Shown piece after piece: positions 1 to 11,588 of a DNA stretch of 64,000 bases. Made by a program: the position numbers and the translations under genes. Position 1 is the stretch's first letter, and each line of letters opens with the position of its first letter. Under the pieces are notes generated by a model. The model was not told the DNA's origin. It ran no database searches and worked only from the letters and a program-made list of their open reading frames with translations. The DNA is from Zanthoxylum bungeanum (taxonomy: Eukaryota > Streptophyta > Magnoliopsida > Sapindales > Rutaceae). Location of the stretch: positions 1 through 64,000 of the forward strand of contig SKCR01023398.1 in the NCBI GenBank assembly GCA_019454045.1, written 5' to 3'.

Positions 1-2283
1 CTAGTTTAAGTGGCCCAACAAGTTCGTCCCCTATGACGAGAGGCCCAAATGGATCCAAATGATAATGGTCCCAAACACAAGCATATGGGTAGCTTCTATA
101 GGACATGTAACTATGGTTCATATGTGGGAGCTGGCGAAGGGTTGCTCACAACTAGCTCTCCCCACTCAAGGGTTCAAGCGACCAAGTGAGCGCGCCTTTT
201 TATACCCTAGGGTACGTGCCAACGAGTGATGGTCATCACATAATGATCCGCCGCCTTGAGTGAAATCGACTTCATGATACATGACGCCATCGGGGTAAAG
301 AGAGTATGCAAAATATATGAGACTTGGTTAACCAAAGCCAAAGCCAAGGACACTACAAGGCATTGTTTTGGGGCCGATTCTCTATCCCCAGTGGAGTCGC
401 ATCTGTAGGAGCGAAGTGGGGTTTACCGCTATGCCTATGATGCTTGGTGACCACGACACTGTTGGGCTCGCAGCCCGTAGTAGAGACTATGGAGTAGCTC
501 GCGAGGGACTAAATCGGAGAATAAAGGAGTCGCCACCCAGTGTGAACTGAGAAAAGATATAAGGCCGCACTCACCCCTCGCAAGGGAAGACCTCAAACCG
601 TTGGGTTCAGAATGGTCCTTTACTTATGCCAGTATAATGGACGGGTTCACACAATGGTATATCCAGTCTTATGTAGTTCATGCAAGATAATTCAAATAAA
701 CACACAAATTTGCACACCCATTACCCATAAACATTAATATAAATAAAGGCAAATTAAACTAAGAAATACAAGGTACGATAACAAGAATCATAATAATCAA
801 AAGCAAATAAAGCGTCAATAAGTAAATAATGAATAAAATGAGGGGTTAGTCACGTATATATGGATATTTCTTAAGTGGTACGTGGAGTTGTATCCCAAGT
901 ACAGACCGCACTACCGTCCATTTAGATTCGACTACTGAATTTATGTATGGGCTTCCATCCGATATACCACAGGGATAATACCATACGTAATCATTAATGC
1001 AATGTAAATAAAAAAATAGACATAAGTAATATAATAATGCATATGCAGATAATGAACAAATAAAATAAAGGTGAAATAATAAAATAACGATAAATAGACG
1101 AAAGATAAATAATGAAACTAAATGCGAAATAATAAAATAATGATGAAAGTGAAAAAATAAATAAAAAGATAAATAACACCAAATAGATAAAAAAAATAAA
1201 TAACGAAATGCCGAAAGAGAAAAATAATGTGACCAGAAATTTGGCCGTCTTTGATGTTGGACTTCGCATACCCGGCTGGACGTATTTCACGTCCAGCCAG
1301 GCACGCAGCGTCCGGAACTATAAAATAAATATGGTAAAGAGTGCCCTCAGGTCTTACCTTTTAAGTTGCTTTCTCGGAAGTGCGTTAGTCCGTTGCTAGA
1401 AGGATCGCTAGTTCGCTGTTTCACTGTTTCTGCTTGCTATTTTACTACTTTCTGGTTGCTGTTTTTGTTGTTTCTAGTTCCTATTTTTGTTGTTTCGCTG
1501 GTTACTGTTTGGGCTGCTGTTTTGGTTATTTTTGGCTGTTGTTTTGGCTATTATTTTTGTGATTTTGGGCTACTATTTTGGTTATTTTAGGGGCTGTTTT
1601 TTGGTTATTTTGTCTTGGTTTTTGCTGGTTGTTTCTAGGTTGTTTTTTGTTGTTTTGTGTCTCGGATTTCTTGTTGTTTTTGTGGTGGTTAGCTGCTATT
1701 TACTGTTCGGTTTTTTTTGTGTGGTTGTTTGGTGGTTGGTTTCTTTCGGTGATGGTGGTTGTTTAGTGGCTGGTTTCTTTCGGTGATGGTGGTTGTTTTA
1801 GGGTTTATTGTTTTCGGTTGTGGTGGTTGGTGATGGGAGAAGAAAAGAAAAAGAGTTTTCACGCCTAGGGTTTTATTTTTCTTGTATTTTTGCAGTCCAA
1901 AGCCTCCCATGTGTCAAGATTTGGTCTTTAATTTATAGTGTCCTGAAGGGATCTCTAAATAAGGAAATAAATCACATTGATTTGGGGAATATCTTACCAA
2001 AATTATTTTTGGCATACATTCTCCTAAATTTGGTGATGAGGATCTCAAGTCTTGGTATTTGGAAAGGATATGATATCAAATCTTGTTAAATTGGAAAGTG
2101 ATTTGAGGGATTTGCACATGTGAATTGCATGGGGTTTTCCTATATTTGGGCGTGCATAGTGGATTTCATGGGCCTTGGGAGAGGGCTGAATGGGCTTTGT
2201 GTGGTGTTTGGCGTGGGCATGGATTGTATGGGCTTTCATGGGTTTCAGGGGTTTTGGGCCGAGGCTAAGGTTTGAAACAAAAA
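1..2283 (-). repeat. Old LTR remnant of the Tat-type Gypsy family
   Basis: The stretch matches, in the same order and orientation, two other places in the window. Positions 1-230 resemble 46380-46650. 560-640 (a GC-rich line beginning ggccgcactcacccctcgc) resembles 27405-27470 and 47110-47175. 880-975 resembles 27795-27895. 1340-1400 resembles 28000-28060. 2230-2283 resembles 29000-29060. The copy at 27297-29222 ends at a polypurine tract, which shows that this is LTR sequence and that its coding sense is the minus strand. It is much more diverged than the other two copies and holds AT-rich and GT-rich low-complexity stretches (980-1200, 1430-1800). No internal retrotransposon domain follows, so it is a solo or truncated LTR. 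No gene is supported here; the small ORFs at 1208-1910 are low-complexity artefacts. Confidence 0.75.
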
Positions 2284-2440
2284 CTTACTGAGCGAATCCG
2301 AGGCTGGCTAGTGAGTTCGAATCCAGTGAGGTGCTAATGTGAATTGAATGAGGTGAGTTTCCCTATCACCTCATTCAACTCTCTAAGTGCTAGCTTGATA
2401 AATTTTGAAACAAAAATTCAAGAACAAGAGGGAGATACAA
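2284..2440. repeat. Short insertion with a perfect 13-bp hairpin
   Basis: The text gaaacaaaaa occurs just before (around 2272) and again around 2407, bracketing about 130 bp that breaks the Tat LTR match. Inside, 2344-2356 and 2366-2378 are perfect inverted complements (13 bp, loop of 9). A tRNA B-box-like string gttcgaatcc lies at 2314-2323. This could be a small SINE-like or MITE-like insertion, but no family can be assigned. Confidence 0.35.
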
Positions 2441-2768
2441 TCGGCCAAGTGAGAAAAGAAAGAGAGAATGGATAGTGACTTCTAAAGTTGGTTGGTGTGT
2501 GAATTAATGAATCCAATTTATTAAGCCCAACCACTTCCATCAAATGTCAAAAGTTGATGTAAGTCATGGGTCTCATCCAATTTAAATTCCAAATTTAAGT
2601 TGGATCGGCCAATGGAGAAAAGAAAGAGAGAATGAACAGTAACTTCCAAAGTTGGTTGGTGTGTGAATTAATGAATCCAATTTATTAAGCCCAACCACTT
2701 CCATCAAATGTCAAAAGTTGATGTAAGTCATGGGTCCCATCCAATTTAAATTCCAAATTTAAGTTGGC
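2441..2768. repeat. Direct tandem duplication, two 164-bp units
   Basis: Units 2441-2604 and 2605-2768 are nearly identical, both starting tcggcca and both containing aaagttggttggtgtgtg. A few substitutions separate them (for example ggtctcatcc against ggtcccatcc). It is a local duplication inside repeat-derived sequence, and no coding potential is seen. Confidence 0.9.
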
Positions 2769-4372
2769 TTCTCCAACACACAACTAGACTTGGGCCCGAG
2801 TTCGTTTAATCCGATTAAACAAATTTTCCGTCGCTAAATAATTAAATCCAATTTAATTAAATAATTATGTCTCGCAAAATTATTATGATAGTCGCTTACG
2901 AATTAATTCCAAATTAATTCGTTTGCCCGAATTAAAATCCAATTTTAATTTCGTATTGAAATCCAATTTCAATTAATATATCCGATATATTTATTTTATC
3001 GATTAATTCCAAATTAATCGCGTTCTCTCTTTTATTCGAATTTAATCCCAGATTAATTCTTGCCGCAATTAATCCCAGATTAATTTTCTCTCTCATAATT
3101 AATCTCAGATTAATTCTATTCGAGTCAAATATCATTGGTGAATCTTTGGGAAGCGACCCAAGAGATTTTTGGATATATTGGCAGTAAATACAGTCATCAG
3201 ACCATCCGAACACGTGCGTACCCATACCAAGGAATTACCGAGGGAAACTGTGGATCGCGCTGGAAGCACTTAGCTATAACTATTGCCTAGAAATAGGAAA
3301 TATGAGAAAGGGTCCTTACACCACGCCGAGAAAGACTGAATAGGAGCGGCCTGAAGGTGGTGGTGAAGATTATAAAATATCATCTGATTTCCTGCAAGAT
3401 ATCCTCTTTTAGGATAGTGCTTCTTTATAAAAAAGAATCACGTTCTCACCGATTTACAAGACATGGTTGGCTTCTAGCAAAGCACCGTGCCTACTCAATT
3501 CTCCAGAAACATCCACCGAGGAATATTATCTGTATCAGGCGTAGTAATACAATGTAATGTGTAATACGATCCAGTATCGGATGTCGCATGCTAGGCCTAA
3601 TGCTGGCTCTGTGTCTGCCCCATACTAAACATATATCGGATCCCGCGTAACTAGTCTCTATAATCGGATAATCATGACCTAGTCATACTATCCCGATAGC
3701 TGCAGCATTTAAGAGTACTAGTACTGTATCCTGTGTGACCATCATCTCCATATGACTGAAGTGATACTCCCATCTTGACATCACACCCAATACACTACAA
3801 TTCTCAGTAAACCCAGCAGAGGCGTACACAGATTCTGTTAAAGCTCCAAATGACCAATACCAAAGTAAACTGATTGTCGCAAGTAATAGCGATGCAATTC
3901 TCAGGTTAAAGATCACATACACTTACCCTGATTCGGATTCCCATAGACACATAGTCATAATACCAATGGGACTCTGAGTGGGTCTATCCAGAGCGAATCT
4001 GTTCCCGGTCCAACGGCTAACAGAACCTCTTATCACACTTGCATAAGTATCCAATACCTAAATATATAAGAACTATGCTGTTAAGCTTCCATAACGCACA
4101 CAAGTGCAATACTAGTCTATTCCACATTATCGATGTCCGGTCTCAATAATACTACGACTATGGATATTTAATGATTAAACCGTTCATGGATTAATTCTGT
4201 CTCATATCTTATTAACCCGATTTAACCATATGGACTTTTATCATTATATATATCCAAGTAATCCAATTACAATAATGATAAAATAGCAATTTCCTTTTGT
4301 CACATAGTTATTTTATACAAAACACCATGTTTTTTACAAATAGAATTGTTTTGGGTCATAATTGTCCAACAA
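2769..4372 (-). repeat. Diverged LTR (family starting TGTTGGACAATT), minus strand
   Basis: Read on the minus strand, 4372 downward begins TGTTGGACAATTATGACCC. It matches the plus-strand sequence 6530-6888 plus 27083-27297 over 3795-4372, at roughly 75-80% by eye. Beyond the shared part, 2800-3590 is AT-rich with repeated attaatt(c)caaattaat palindromic words and looks like the rest of the LTR. A TG start and the independent second copy support an LTR. No coding domain flanks it, so superfamily cannot be given. Confidence 0.55.
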
Positions 4373-6529
4373 CCTGTACCTCCAAGGCGCAAGTTCTTTC
4401 AATTATATAACAATTATACAAAAGAAAGATTCAAATCTTAAACTTTTCAAGATTCAAATTTCTACTATACATATCATATATGTAGGTGTAGGAATGAATG
4501 GAACCTTAATTAAAGATATGAATTAGTGTTACTGGAGCATAACCCCAAGAGTATTGAAACTAGTTCAGTAACACTCAATATCAACGAATCAATTATATAA
4601 GATTCAATTACTCCACTGACCAATTCCATCAAGATGGAATCGTAGAAGTTTAATATTGAGTAAGAATCACATTCATCAAATAACTTTAGAACTAATTGCC
4701 TTAAATTCATGTGTTTGATCATATCAAACATCTTTGAACAATTCAAAGACTCACAATGAAGTTTAAATATAGTTTTCAACACTTCAAATAAAATATCTTT
4801 GAACCATTCAAAATATTCTATCCGCATTTCGTCAGAAACATATTGAAAGCTCTCGAACAATTCAAGACGATCAATATATACTATTTAAGAAACATGTAAC
4901 CAAAGTCATAACAATTCATTAACTAAGTTACAAAGTAAAGAAAACTATCAAAGGTAATTTCTAATTCATTAAACTATATACATCCAATGTATTAGTTTAA
5001 TAAATCTGTAGTCCAATGACAATCATTGGTTAAATGAGATTTAATCATATCCTGAATATAATATTCATTAAATGGATAAGGATATATGGTGTGAACTCGT
5101 ATCAGACCATCATTTACATAGGAAATAAACATCTAATGCTTATGTGATAAAACCTCATAAAGCACTGTTCTAAATTATTTAGTTAATCGAATATTTCTTA
5201 ATGTTTATCTACTTATAAATGACACTACTAGTCATATTAAAATATGTAACAACTGTTTATATAGAACAAGTAACTATCCAGTAGTCACAAGTTCTGATAT
5301 CAAATATCAAAACAATCATTAAACATTATTTTAATTAACTAGACGAGAGATCTGGTATCAAATACCTATAGTTGTTGTATTGTGAGAATCAATATTAACT
5401 ATACACAACTATACACATCTCCTTACATAAGCTTTAAATTGCGTTCAATTATTCAAAACAATTGCAAATGATTGATTAGAAAACTGTGTCAGACACATGA
5501 CTTCTAAAAGTCACTAAGGGTCTTTTTGGTTTAACGAAGGGGAAGGGATGATAAGGATTTAATGGAGGGGAGGGGAGGGGATGGGAGGGGAGATATTTTA
5601 ATTAAATATATATTTGGTTCAAAGGAGTGGAGGGAGGGGAGGGGAGAGTTTTTCATTAAATATATGGTTTGGTTCAAGAAGAAAGGGGAGAGATTTAAAA
5701 ACTAATTTACTATTTTATCCTTATAGCTTGTTTATAAATAAAATAAAATTAAAACAATATAGGCTTATATTATCTTTGAATTAAACAAATAATAAAATTA
5801 AATTAAAAGCTCTACATATATAATACATGTTATAAAAATAAAATTAAAAAAACAAGCATCAAACCAGTAGCTAGGTTTTGACATAGATAAATAGATAAAG
5901 AAACACCGTAAAAATCCAAGTTTATAACATAAATTACTAAAATGATTAAGTTCAGATAATACGCAAAATGTTAATAAGGTTTCAGCAAAATAGTTAGGAG
6001 GGGAGTAAAAATTGGTTTATGAGGGATTTTGTAATTAGGACAATTTAGGATTTTAATATATAAGTAAGGATAATTTAGTCATTGCATTTAAAATTTTAAT
6101 TCTTCACTTTCTCTCCCCTCCAAAACCCCCCACTTTTGGAGGGGAGCTAAAATTGGCTTATGAGGGATTTTGCTCCCCTCCCCACTTCAAAAATTGAACC
6201 AAACAAACATAATTTAAAATAATCCCTCCCCTCCCCTCCAAAACCCCCAACCAAACACCAGCCTAAAGTAAGAAACGTCATTATAAGACAAACAAATACT
6301 AAAAGGTTCTTAATGCCAGTCAAGAATCTCGAGACATGAACTAATTCAAGTCAATTCTACTGCATAAGAAACCATTCTACTAGATAACTATATTCAAAAC
6401 AGATATCTATTTAAATTACCTAATCGGTGACTTAGAAACTAAGTCACTAACCATTGATTTACAAGGAAATCGGAACAACAGTTCCCGATGGTTTTTAAAA
6501 ATCTAACAATATCTTAGTCAACTATCTTG
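4373..6529. other. AT-rich stretch between two oppositely oriented LTRs; no gene recognised
   Basis: Apart from the MITE at 5518-6263, nothing here is recognised. The longest ORF (4510-4860, minus, 116 codons) has low-complexity hydrophobic composition and no motif, and is not called a gene. The stretch may be internal or non-autonomous retrotransposon sequence, since LTR-like sequence faces away from it on both sides. Confidence 0.5.
5518..6263. mobile_element. PIF/Harbinger (Tourist)-like MITE, 746 bp
   Basis: The element starts GGGTCTTTTTGGTT and ends AACCAAACACCAGCC, imperfect terminal inverted repeats of the GG(N)CTGTTTGGTT type. It is flanked by TAA on both sides (5515-5517 and 6264-6266), the 3-bp target duplication typical of PIF/Harbinger. 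Subterminal regions are G-rich at the left (ggagggg repeats, 5560-5660) and C-rich at the right (6110-6250), so the whole could fold back. There is no transposase ORF. It is therefore non-autonomous. Confidence 0.75.
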
Positions 6530-6888
6530 TTGGACAATTATGACCCATAGAGTCACTATTGTAAAAGACATTGTGGTTTTTGTACAAATTAACTATGTGA
6601 CAATGGAAATTATATTTTATCATTTGTAATTAGATTACTTGAATATAAAATGATTAAAGTCCTTATGATTAGTTCCGGATTAATAAGATATGAGACAATA
6701 TCAATCCACAAAGGTTTAATAATTAAATATCCCTAGTCGTAGTATTATCGAGACTGGACATCGATAATGCTGAATAGACTAGTATTGCACTTATGCGCGT
6801 TGTGGGAGTATAAACGACATAGTTCTCATATATTAAAGTATTGGATACTTATGCAAGTGTAATTGAAGGTTGTGTTTACCGATGGTAC
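6530..6888 (+). repeat. Left part of an LTR interrupted by the 20-kb multimer
   Basis: It begins TGTTGGACAATTATGACCC and is homologous to the minus-strand LTR at 3795-4372. The match resumes at 27083 immediately after the inserted array, which shows that the array landed inside this LTR. Confidence 0.7.
6884..6888. repeat. Target site duplication GGTAC (left)
   Basis: GGTAC directly precedes the first LTR (TGATGAGTGG) and is repeated at 27083-27087 directly after the last LTR (ends GCCGGTCA). The pair delimits the array as one insertion event. The uninterrupted relative at about 3990-4010 (minus) supports the empty-site sequence. Confidence 0.93.
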
Positions 6889-9016
6889 TGATGAGTGGTA
6901 AATCTATCACTATTTCCCACTCATTTAACCTTATATTTTGTATAGTTTCTTAAGTATTATGAATATTTTGATGCGGTTTGTGTTATTTTGTAGATAAATA
7001 AAGTTTCAGGACATTCTGGAGGTGATTTGGGCCAAAACAGTGAAAATTGGACGAAAAGGGCATTTTGGTAATTTCCCGCATCGCGACGCCAAGACCTTCA
7101 GCGTCGCGACGCCTAACATGCGCCGAACAGTGCTAACGTGCACCGGGTCCACAAATCAGAATCTGAGAAAAGTTTGACTTTGCTAACGTGCACCGTGCCA
7201 CGTGTCATCATCACAGCCGATCTGGTAAAATGCGCCGTGCCATGTGTCATCATCCTACGGTGCCGACAGTCATCATCGCCACGTGTGCCACGTGTCACTC
7301 CATCTCATTGCCACGTCATCAGCCACATCACCAGGTTGACCAAGTCAAACTGCCACCTCACCGCCACGTCATCATCAGCCAATCAGGAAGTGCCACGTGT
7401 AGCAATCATACGGTGCCGACAGTCCATTTCCCACGTGTCGCCACATCACCGCACCATCACCGCCAAGTCAGCGCCACGTCAGCATCAATATTGGCTATCT
7501 AATCCTCATCTGACACGTGGCGGATAAGAATCTAGCCGACCAATCAGAAGCCGCCACGTGTCACAATAATGAGTCTCCAAACAACTCGCCACGTGTCACC
7601 TTATCATCTTATCCAGAATCTGCAACCGACGAACCAGAGCGTGCCACGTCGACAGAAGCTGGCTAGCGACGCCAAAGGGTTAGCGTCGCGACGCCAGATG
7701 CCTATCCACGCCTATAATTGAGCTCGAGATTTCAGTTTAGATGCACCACTCTCTCTCATCTCTTTGATGTAAAGAGAGAGTTTCTCTCTAGTTTCTTTTA
7801 GTTTTTAGTTTTTTTTTTAGTTTTTAGTTTTGTAAATAATTTTAATTACGTTTTGTTAATATAGTAATTTTTTTTTTACTTTTTACAGTTTTTACTATTC
7901 ACCATGAGGAGGTAACTTTCCCAGCTAGGGTGAAAGGTAATTCTTTTACTGTTACTATTTAGATTAATCTCCCTTAAAAATAATATTCATTATAAAATAT
8001 TGACTTAAAAAGGAACCGCCAGATTGGTCGGTTGGTAATTCATTTTATTCTGGGTTAAAACCTGACTAATAAAGGATACCGCCAGATTGGTCGTTGGTAA
8101 TATTATCACAAGTTTATATATTATTTTAGGGGAGATATCTAAAATAGTAAATAGTAAAAGTAATTCCTTTTACCTGCATTTTATTTTATTTTATTTTACT
8201 TTCAGCTTTTACTTTATGTCTTTTACTTTTCAGCATTTTTACTTTATGTCTTTTACTTTTAAGTTCATTACTAGCCCTAGTTATGTGTTAGATATCTGGG
8301 GTTGTGATGAATTCTAATATCACCGGGTTTATAAGGAGTTATTTTATAGTTTGGGTAATTTAAAGGTTTACTTATTAAGTCTTAAGCTTAATGCTTGGTT
8401 GTCTGATCACCAATAAGATTGATGTGGTAAATCTAAAATGAACTAGACATAGGGATTTTAGGTTTCAGCCTTAGACTTAATAGACCACGATCTTCCTTGA
8501 GGATAGATAACCCTTAATAGATTTCCTTACATGATAGACATATACCTGTCGGGCGGGGGTGGGTGGTGGTAGCCTAATTGGAACTTAATAAATCCAGATA
8601 ATTTGGTTGACATAGACATATGGTTCAATTGGGTTAAACTGGGTATTTGCGTCTGACCATCGACATAGCTTTTGCATAATTTAGTGTTCCAGGTTAGTAA
8701 ACTGATTTATTACACAAACATGAAAAACCACTTCATCTTTTAAATGATATTTAGAATAATTCACAACCCTAGATCTTTGGTCTTTTGTTATTTTCCTTAG
8801 TATTCTTCTGTCTTTTTATTTATTTATTTATTTTGTAAAACTACAATCAACCAAATAAATCAAGCAATCATTCTCTTCACCCTCAATTAGATATTTGTAA
8901 ATAAATAGATTCAATAATTAATAACAACAGTAGGAATTAAGTCCTCGTGGGATCGATATTTTATACTACTTGGAACAATACGTGCGTTTGCGTTATATGG
9001 TGTGTTACGCCGGTCA
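6889..9016 (+). repeat. LTR 1 of the multimer
   Basis: It runs from TGATGAGTGG to CGCCGGTCA. U3 carries a G-box-rich block (about 7190-7640) and a TATA-like element near 7707. Transcribed R/U5 sequence (ccaccactctctctcatctc onward) follows. The small ORFs at 7113-7527 lie in the promoter block and are not genes. Confidence 0.93.
7190..7640 (+). promoter_or_regulatory. G-box/ABRE-rich U3 module in LTR 1
   Basis: About eight CACGTG cores, mostly as GCCACGTGTC, plus several GCCACGTCA variants occur within 450 bp. A W-box-like pair (GTTGACC, AAGTCAAA) lies near 7335. In plants CACGTG is bound by bZIP and bHLH factors, and CCACGTGTC resembles an ABA-response element. The block is bracketed by GCGTCGCGACGC palindromes (7101-7112 and 7683-7694). 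That it drives regulated transcription is inferred. Confidence 0.75.
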
Positions 9017-9022
9017 AATTTT

Positions 9023-9040
9023 TGGCGCCTTGCCGGGGAC
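9023..9040 (+). other. Primer-binding site, internal region 1
   Basis: TGGCGCC(G)TTGCCGGGGA lies just after the LTR end and shows one base missing relative to the other copies. This is the tRNA-Asp-type PBS common in Athila-like Gypsy elements. Confidence 0.8.
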
Positions 9041-9149
9041 TTATTTTTCTTGAGTTATTAATTTTGAAGCTTTCTAATTTACTTATATCTAATTTTCTTT
9101 ATTTTTATCTGTAATTTTATCTCTTTCTTTTGTTTTCAGGTGATTGAAA

Positions 9150-10379
9150 AATGAAACATATGGGAGATGAGAAATCACGAGCTCTTTACTAGAAGATACA
9201 CCCCAAATCTGGAAGCAACAGTCCAGGTTTTCTGAGGCCTGTTGTCCAGCCCAACAATTATCACTGGATGCCAGAACCAAGCAATACCACATTTGCTCAA
9301 CAAGACGCAATGGGGAGATGTGACATATGTAATGGTAACCACCCTAGAATTATTGCGAATACAACTACCATCCAGGGTGGCAGAGCTATCAAGATCCTTC
9401 ATGGTATGACGAGCCATCACATTTCACAGAGCCACATTTTCCATCTTATCCACCACCCACCTACAATGATCTTCATCAACAATCAGAACCATCAGAGGAA
9501 GATTGTTGCTAACATGCTCGAAGATATGTTCAAGAAACGAAAAGAAAAGTTGGATACAATGCTGTTGAAACAAACCAGAATCAATTTGAAAGTATTCAGA
9601 GACAATCAGACTTCATTCAGAAGATGACAGATCAAATTAGACAATTCACAGAAAACCAGAACTACATACCTCAAGAACCAGTTTCAGATGACACTGATGA
9701 AGCCTTCAAGTACCAATCATTTCACAATGACACTTCAATAGAGGAGGAGGCTGAGCAGTATCAACAACCAGAGGTATCAGTTCAGGAGCCCGAACCGGAA
9801 AAGTCTCAATTTGACTTTTTTTATTCAGATTCTGACGAGGATGAAGCTGATCTATTTGTACCAACTGAACCAACAACGGAGGATCAAACTTTCAATCCTC
9901 GAAATGAAGATCTTGGAGCATACTTTACCATGATGTTTGAAGAAGATCTATCTGAACCATCCATTCCAGTCATATCAGAGGATGAAGACAATTTTGAAGC
10001 ATGTATTTCACAGATGACAGATGAAGAGCTTAATACAAGAATTTTACAATACATCTATGAAGAAAAGGTGGAACAAGAAGCAGAGCAAATGGAGGAGCAA
10101 ATGTCTGACCTTAAGAAAGATCCAGAGCATTCAGGAGAAACATCGCTGTTTTGGGAAGTACAAATCAAAGATATCGCCTATAAGCTTGACAGAATGGAAC
10201 TCCCATTCCAAGTCAAGCACCATACGAGACCTCCTGATTTTCTTTCTTTCTTTGCAGGAACCACTGGAACAACAAGGAGCAAAAAGGCGGCACGAGCACT
10301 TAATGAGACAAATTTTTTTTTTGCCCCTTTACCTTTGGAAGAGACCATTCAAAAGCAACGCTCACGGGATTGTCTTTAA
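9150..10379 (+). pseudogene. Gag-tail remnant plus acidic ORF, copy 1
   Basis: This is a homologue of the better copy at 21171-22252. The first part is frameshifted. It encodes a zinc-knuckle-like stretch (C-x2-C-x3-H-x4-C, around 9320-9360) followed by a charged coiled-coil-like segment. The longest open part, 9624-10379 (251 codons), is very acidic, with runs of D/E and QEPE-type repeats, and ends in a basic tail. Compared with the gag of 32188-44387 only the C-terminal region is represented. It is too short to form a capsid protein by itself. The function of the acidic part is unknown, but it is preserved in all three copies. Confidence 0.6.
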
Positions 10380-10930
10380 TCGGACATCCAAAACGACGCT
10401 GAAACCTCCTTGACAGATAGATTTCAGTCACGTCTGGCTGAAGACAAAAAATTTAGCGCTAGCATGGAGGCAACCCATGCAATTTATTGTAATTTCTGTT
10501 TTCATATGTTGAGAGTTTTTAATTTTTGTGTTATTTTTGTAGGGAAAAGCAAAAAGGAGCATTTGAAGACAGAAAGAATGGTGTTTGGCAATCACAAAGA
10601 TGAGAAACAATTCATAGCGATGGCTAAGTAAAGAATTAATTCTTGAAACGCATCCTAATGAGATTTATATACCAAACGAGTGGCGTATTGCGTACATAAT
10701 TCCGTTGCCTTAATTTTGCTTTGATTCACTTTTCTGTTGTAATTATCTTTATTTTCGTAGACATGATCCATACTTTTTGACCTTTCATTATTCATTTTGT
10801 TGTTTAGCTAATAAGCTTCATCTGGAAGATACTAGTGCTATTATTACTCACCCGTTTTAGGTACTATAAAATCAGCCCGTCATTGCACTTTGGAAGGCAT
10901 CCTGATTTGAGAAAGAAATACATAAAAAAA

Positions 10931-11588
10931 ATGGAAGCCACTTCAAGAAGACGAGTTGAAAACATCTGTGTGTTTTGGCGGTAGTAGTTTGGTACTAAAC
11001 CACAATACGTAGAAGCAGCACAAGAATTGGGTCGAGTCTTAGCTGCAAGGAATATGCACTTAATATATGGCGGATGCAATCTTGGACTTATGGGGATCGT
11101 TTCAAAGGATGTACAGGAAGGAGGCAGTCACGTTTTGGGAATCATCCCAAAACCCTTGGCAGAGGTAAATCTTTTTGGATCATCAAACGGAGAAAGAAAG
11201 AACTTATTGTGCCAGGTATGTCTGAACGACTGGTAGAAATGATTAACCGTGCTGATGCTTTTATCGCTTTTCCAGGTGGCTTGGGCACTTTGGAGGAAAT
11301 TTTTATAGTGCTATCTTGGGCGAACCTTAACATACACCAGAAACCAATTGGGCTGTTTAATGTTGATGGATTTTATGATTTTCTTTGTGTGTTTCTTGAT
11401 GATGCCGGAGAAATGGGTTCGTGTCAAAACCTTTGAAAGAACTCCTCTTCACTGCCAGAACTGCTCCGGATCTAATAGACCAACTCTTAGCCTATTAACC
11501 ACAAGTTGACTCTATCCTTTCAAAGATAAAATTGGTCGAGGACGATCGTGGTAAGAGGCGTCGGATTAATCTGGATCTTAACCTTTAA
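10931..11588 (+). pseudogene. LOG: LOG-like cytokinin riboside 5'-monophosphate phosphoribohydrolase, copy 1 (broken)
   Basis: The same coding sequence as the intact copy at 22969-23622 can be followed end to end, without introns. Lesions: an extra G in a GG run near 10977 shifts the frame soon after the start; the glycine-rich YGGGN motif is YGGCN; the ALPGG of the active-site loop has become AFPGG; further indels lie near 11200 and 11410; a stop codon lies near 11497. No full-length protein can be made. It sits between the gag-derived ORFs and the polypurine tract of internal region 1, in the sense orientation. Confidence 0.9.

Noticed and set aside
1366..1910. Hydrophobic ORFs rich in F, L and V
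   Set aside because: Low-complexity GT-rich LTR sequence; similar strings occur in several frames, and the related LTR at 28080-28700 does not conserve them.
4510..4860. 116-codon minus-strand ORF in the AT-rich spacer
   Set aside because: No recognisable motif, biased composition, and no homologue within the window; probably random.
7113..7527. ORFs on both strands rich in His, Arg and Thr in each multimer LTR
   Set aside because: They come from the CACGTG-rich promoter block upstream of the TATA box, and equivalent ORFs differ in length between LTRs.
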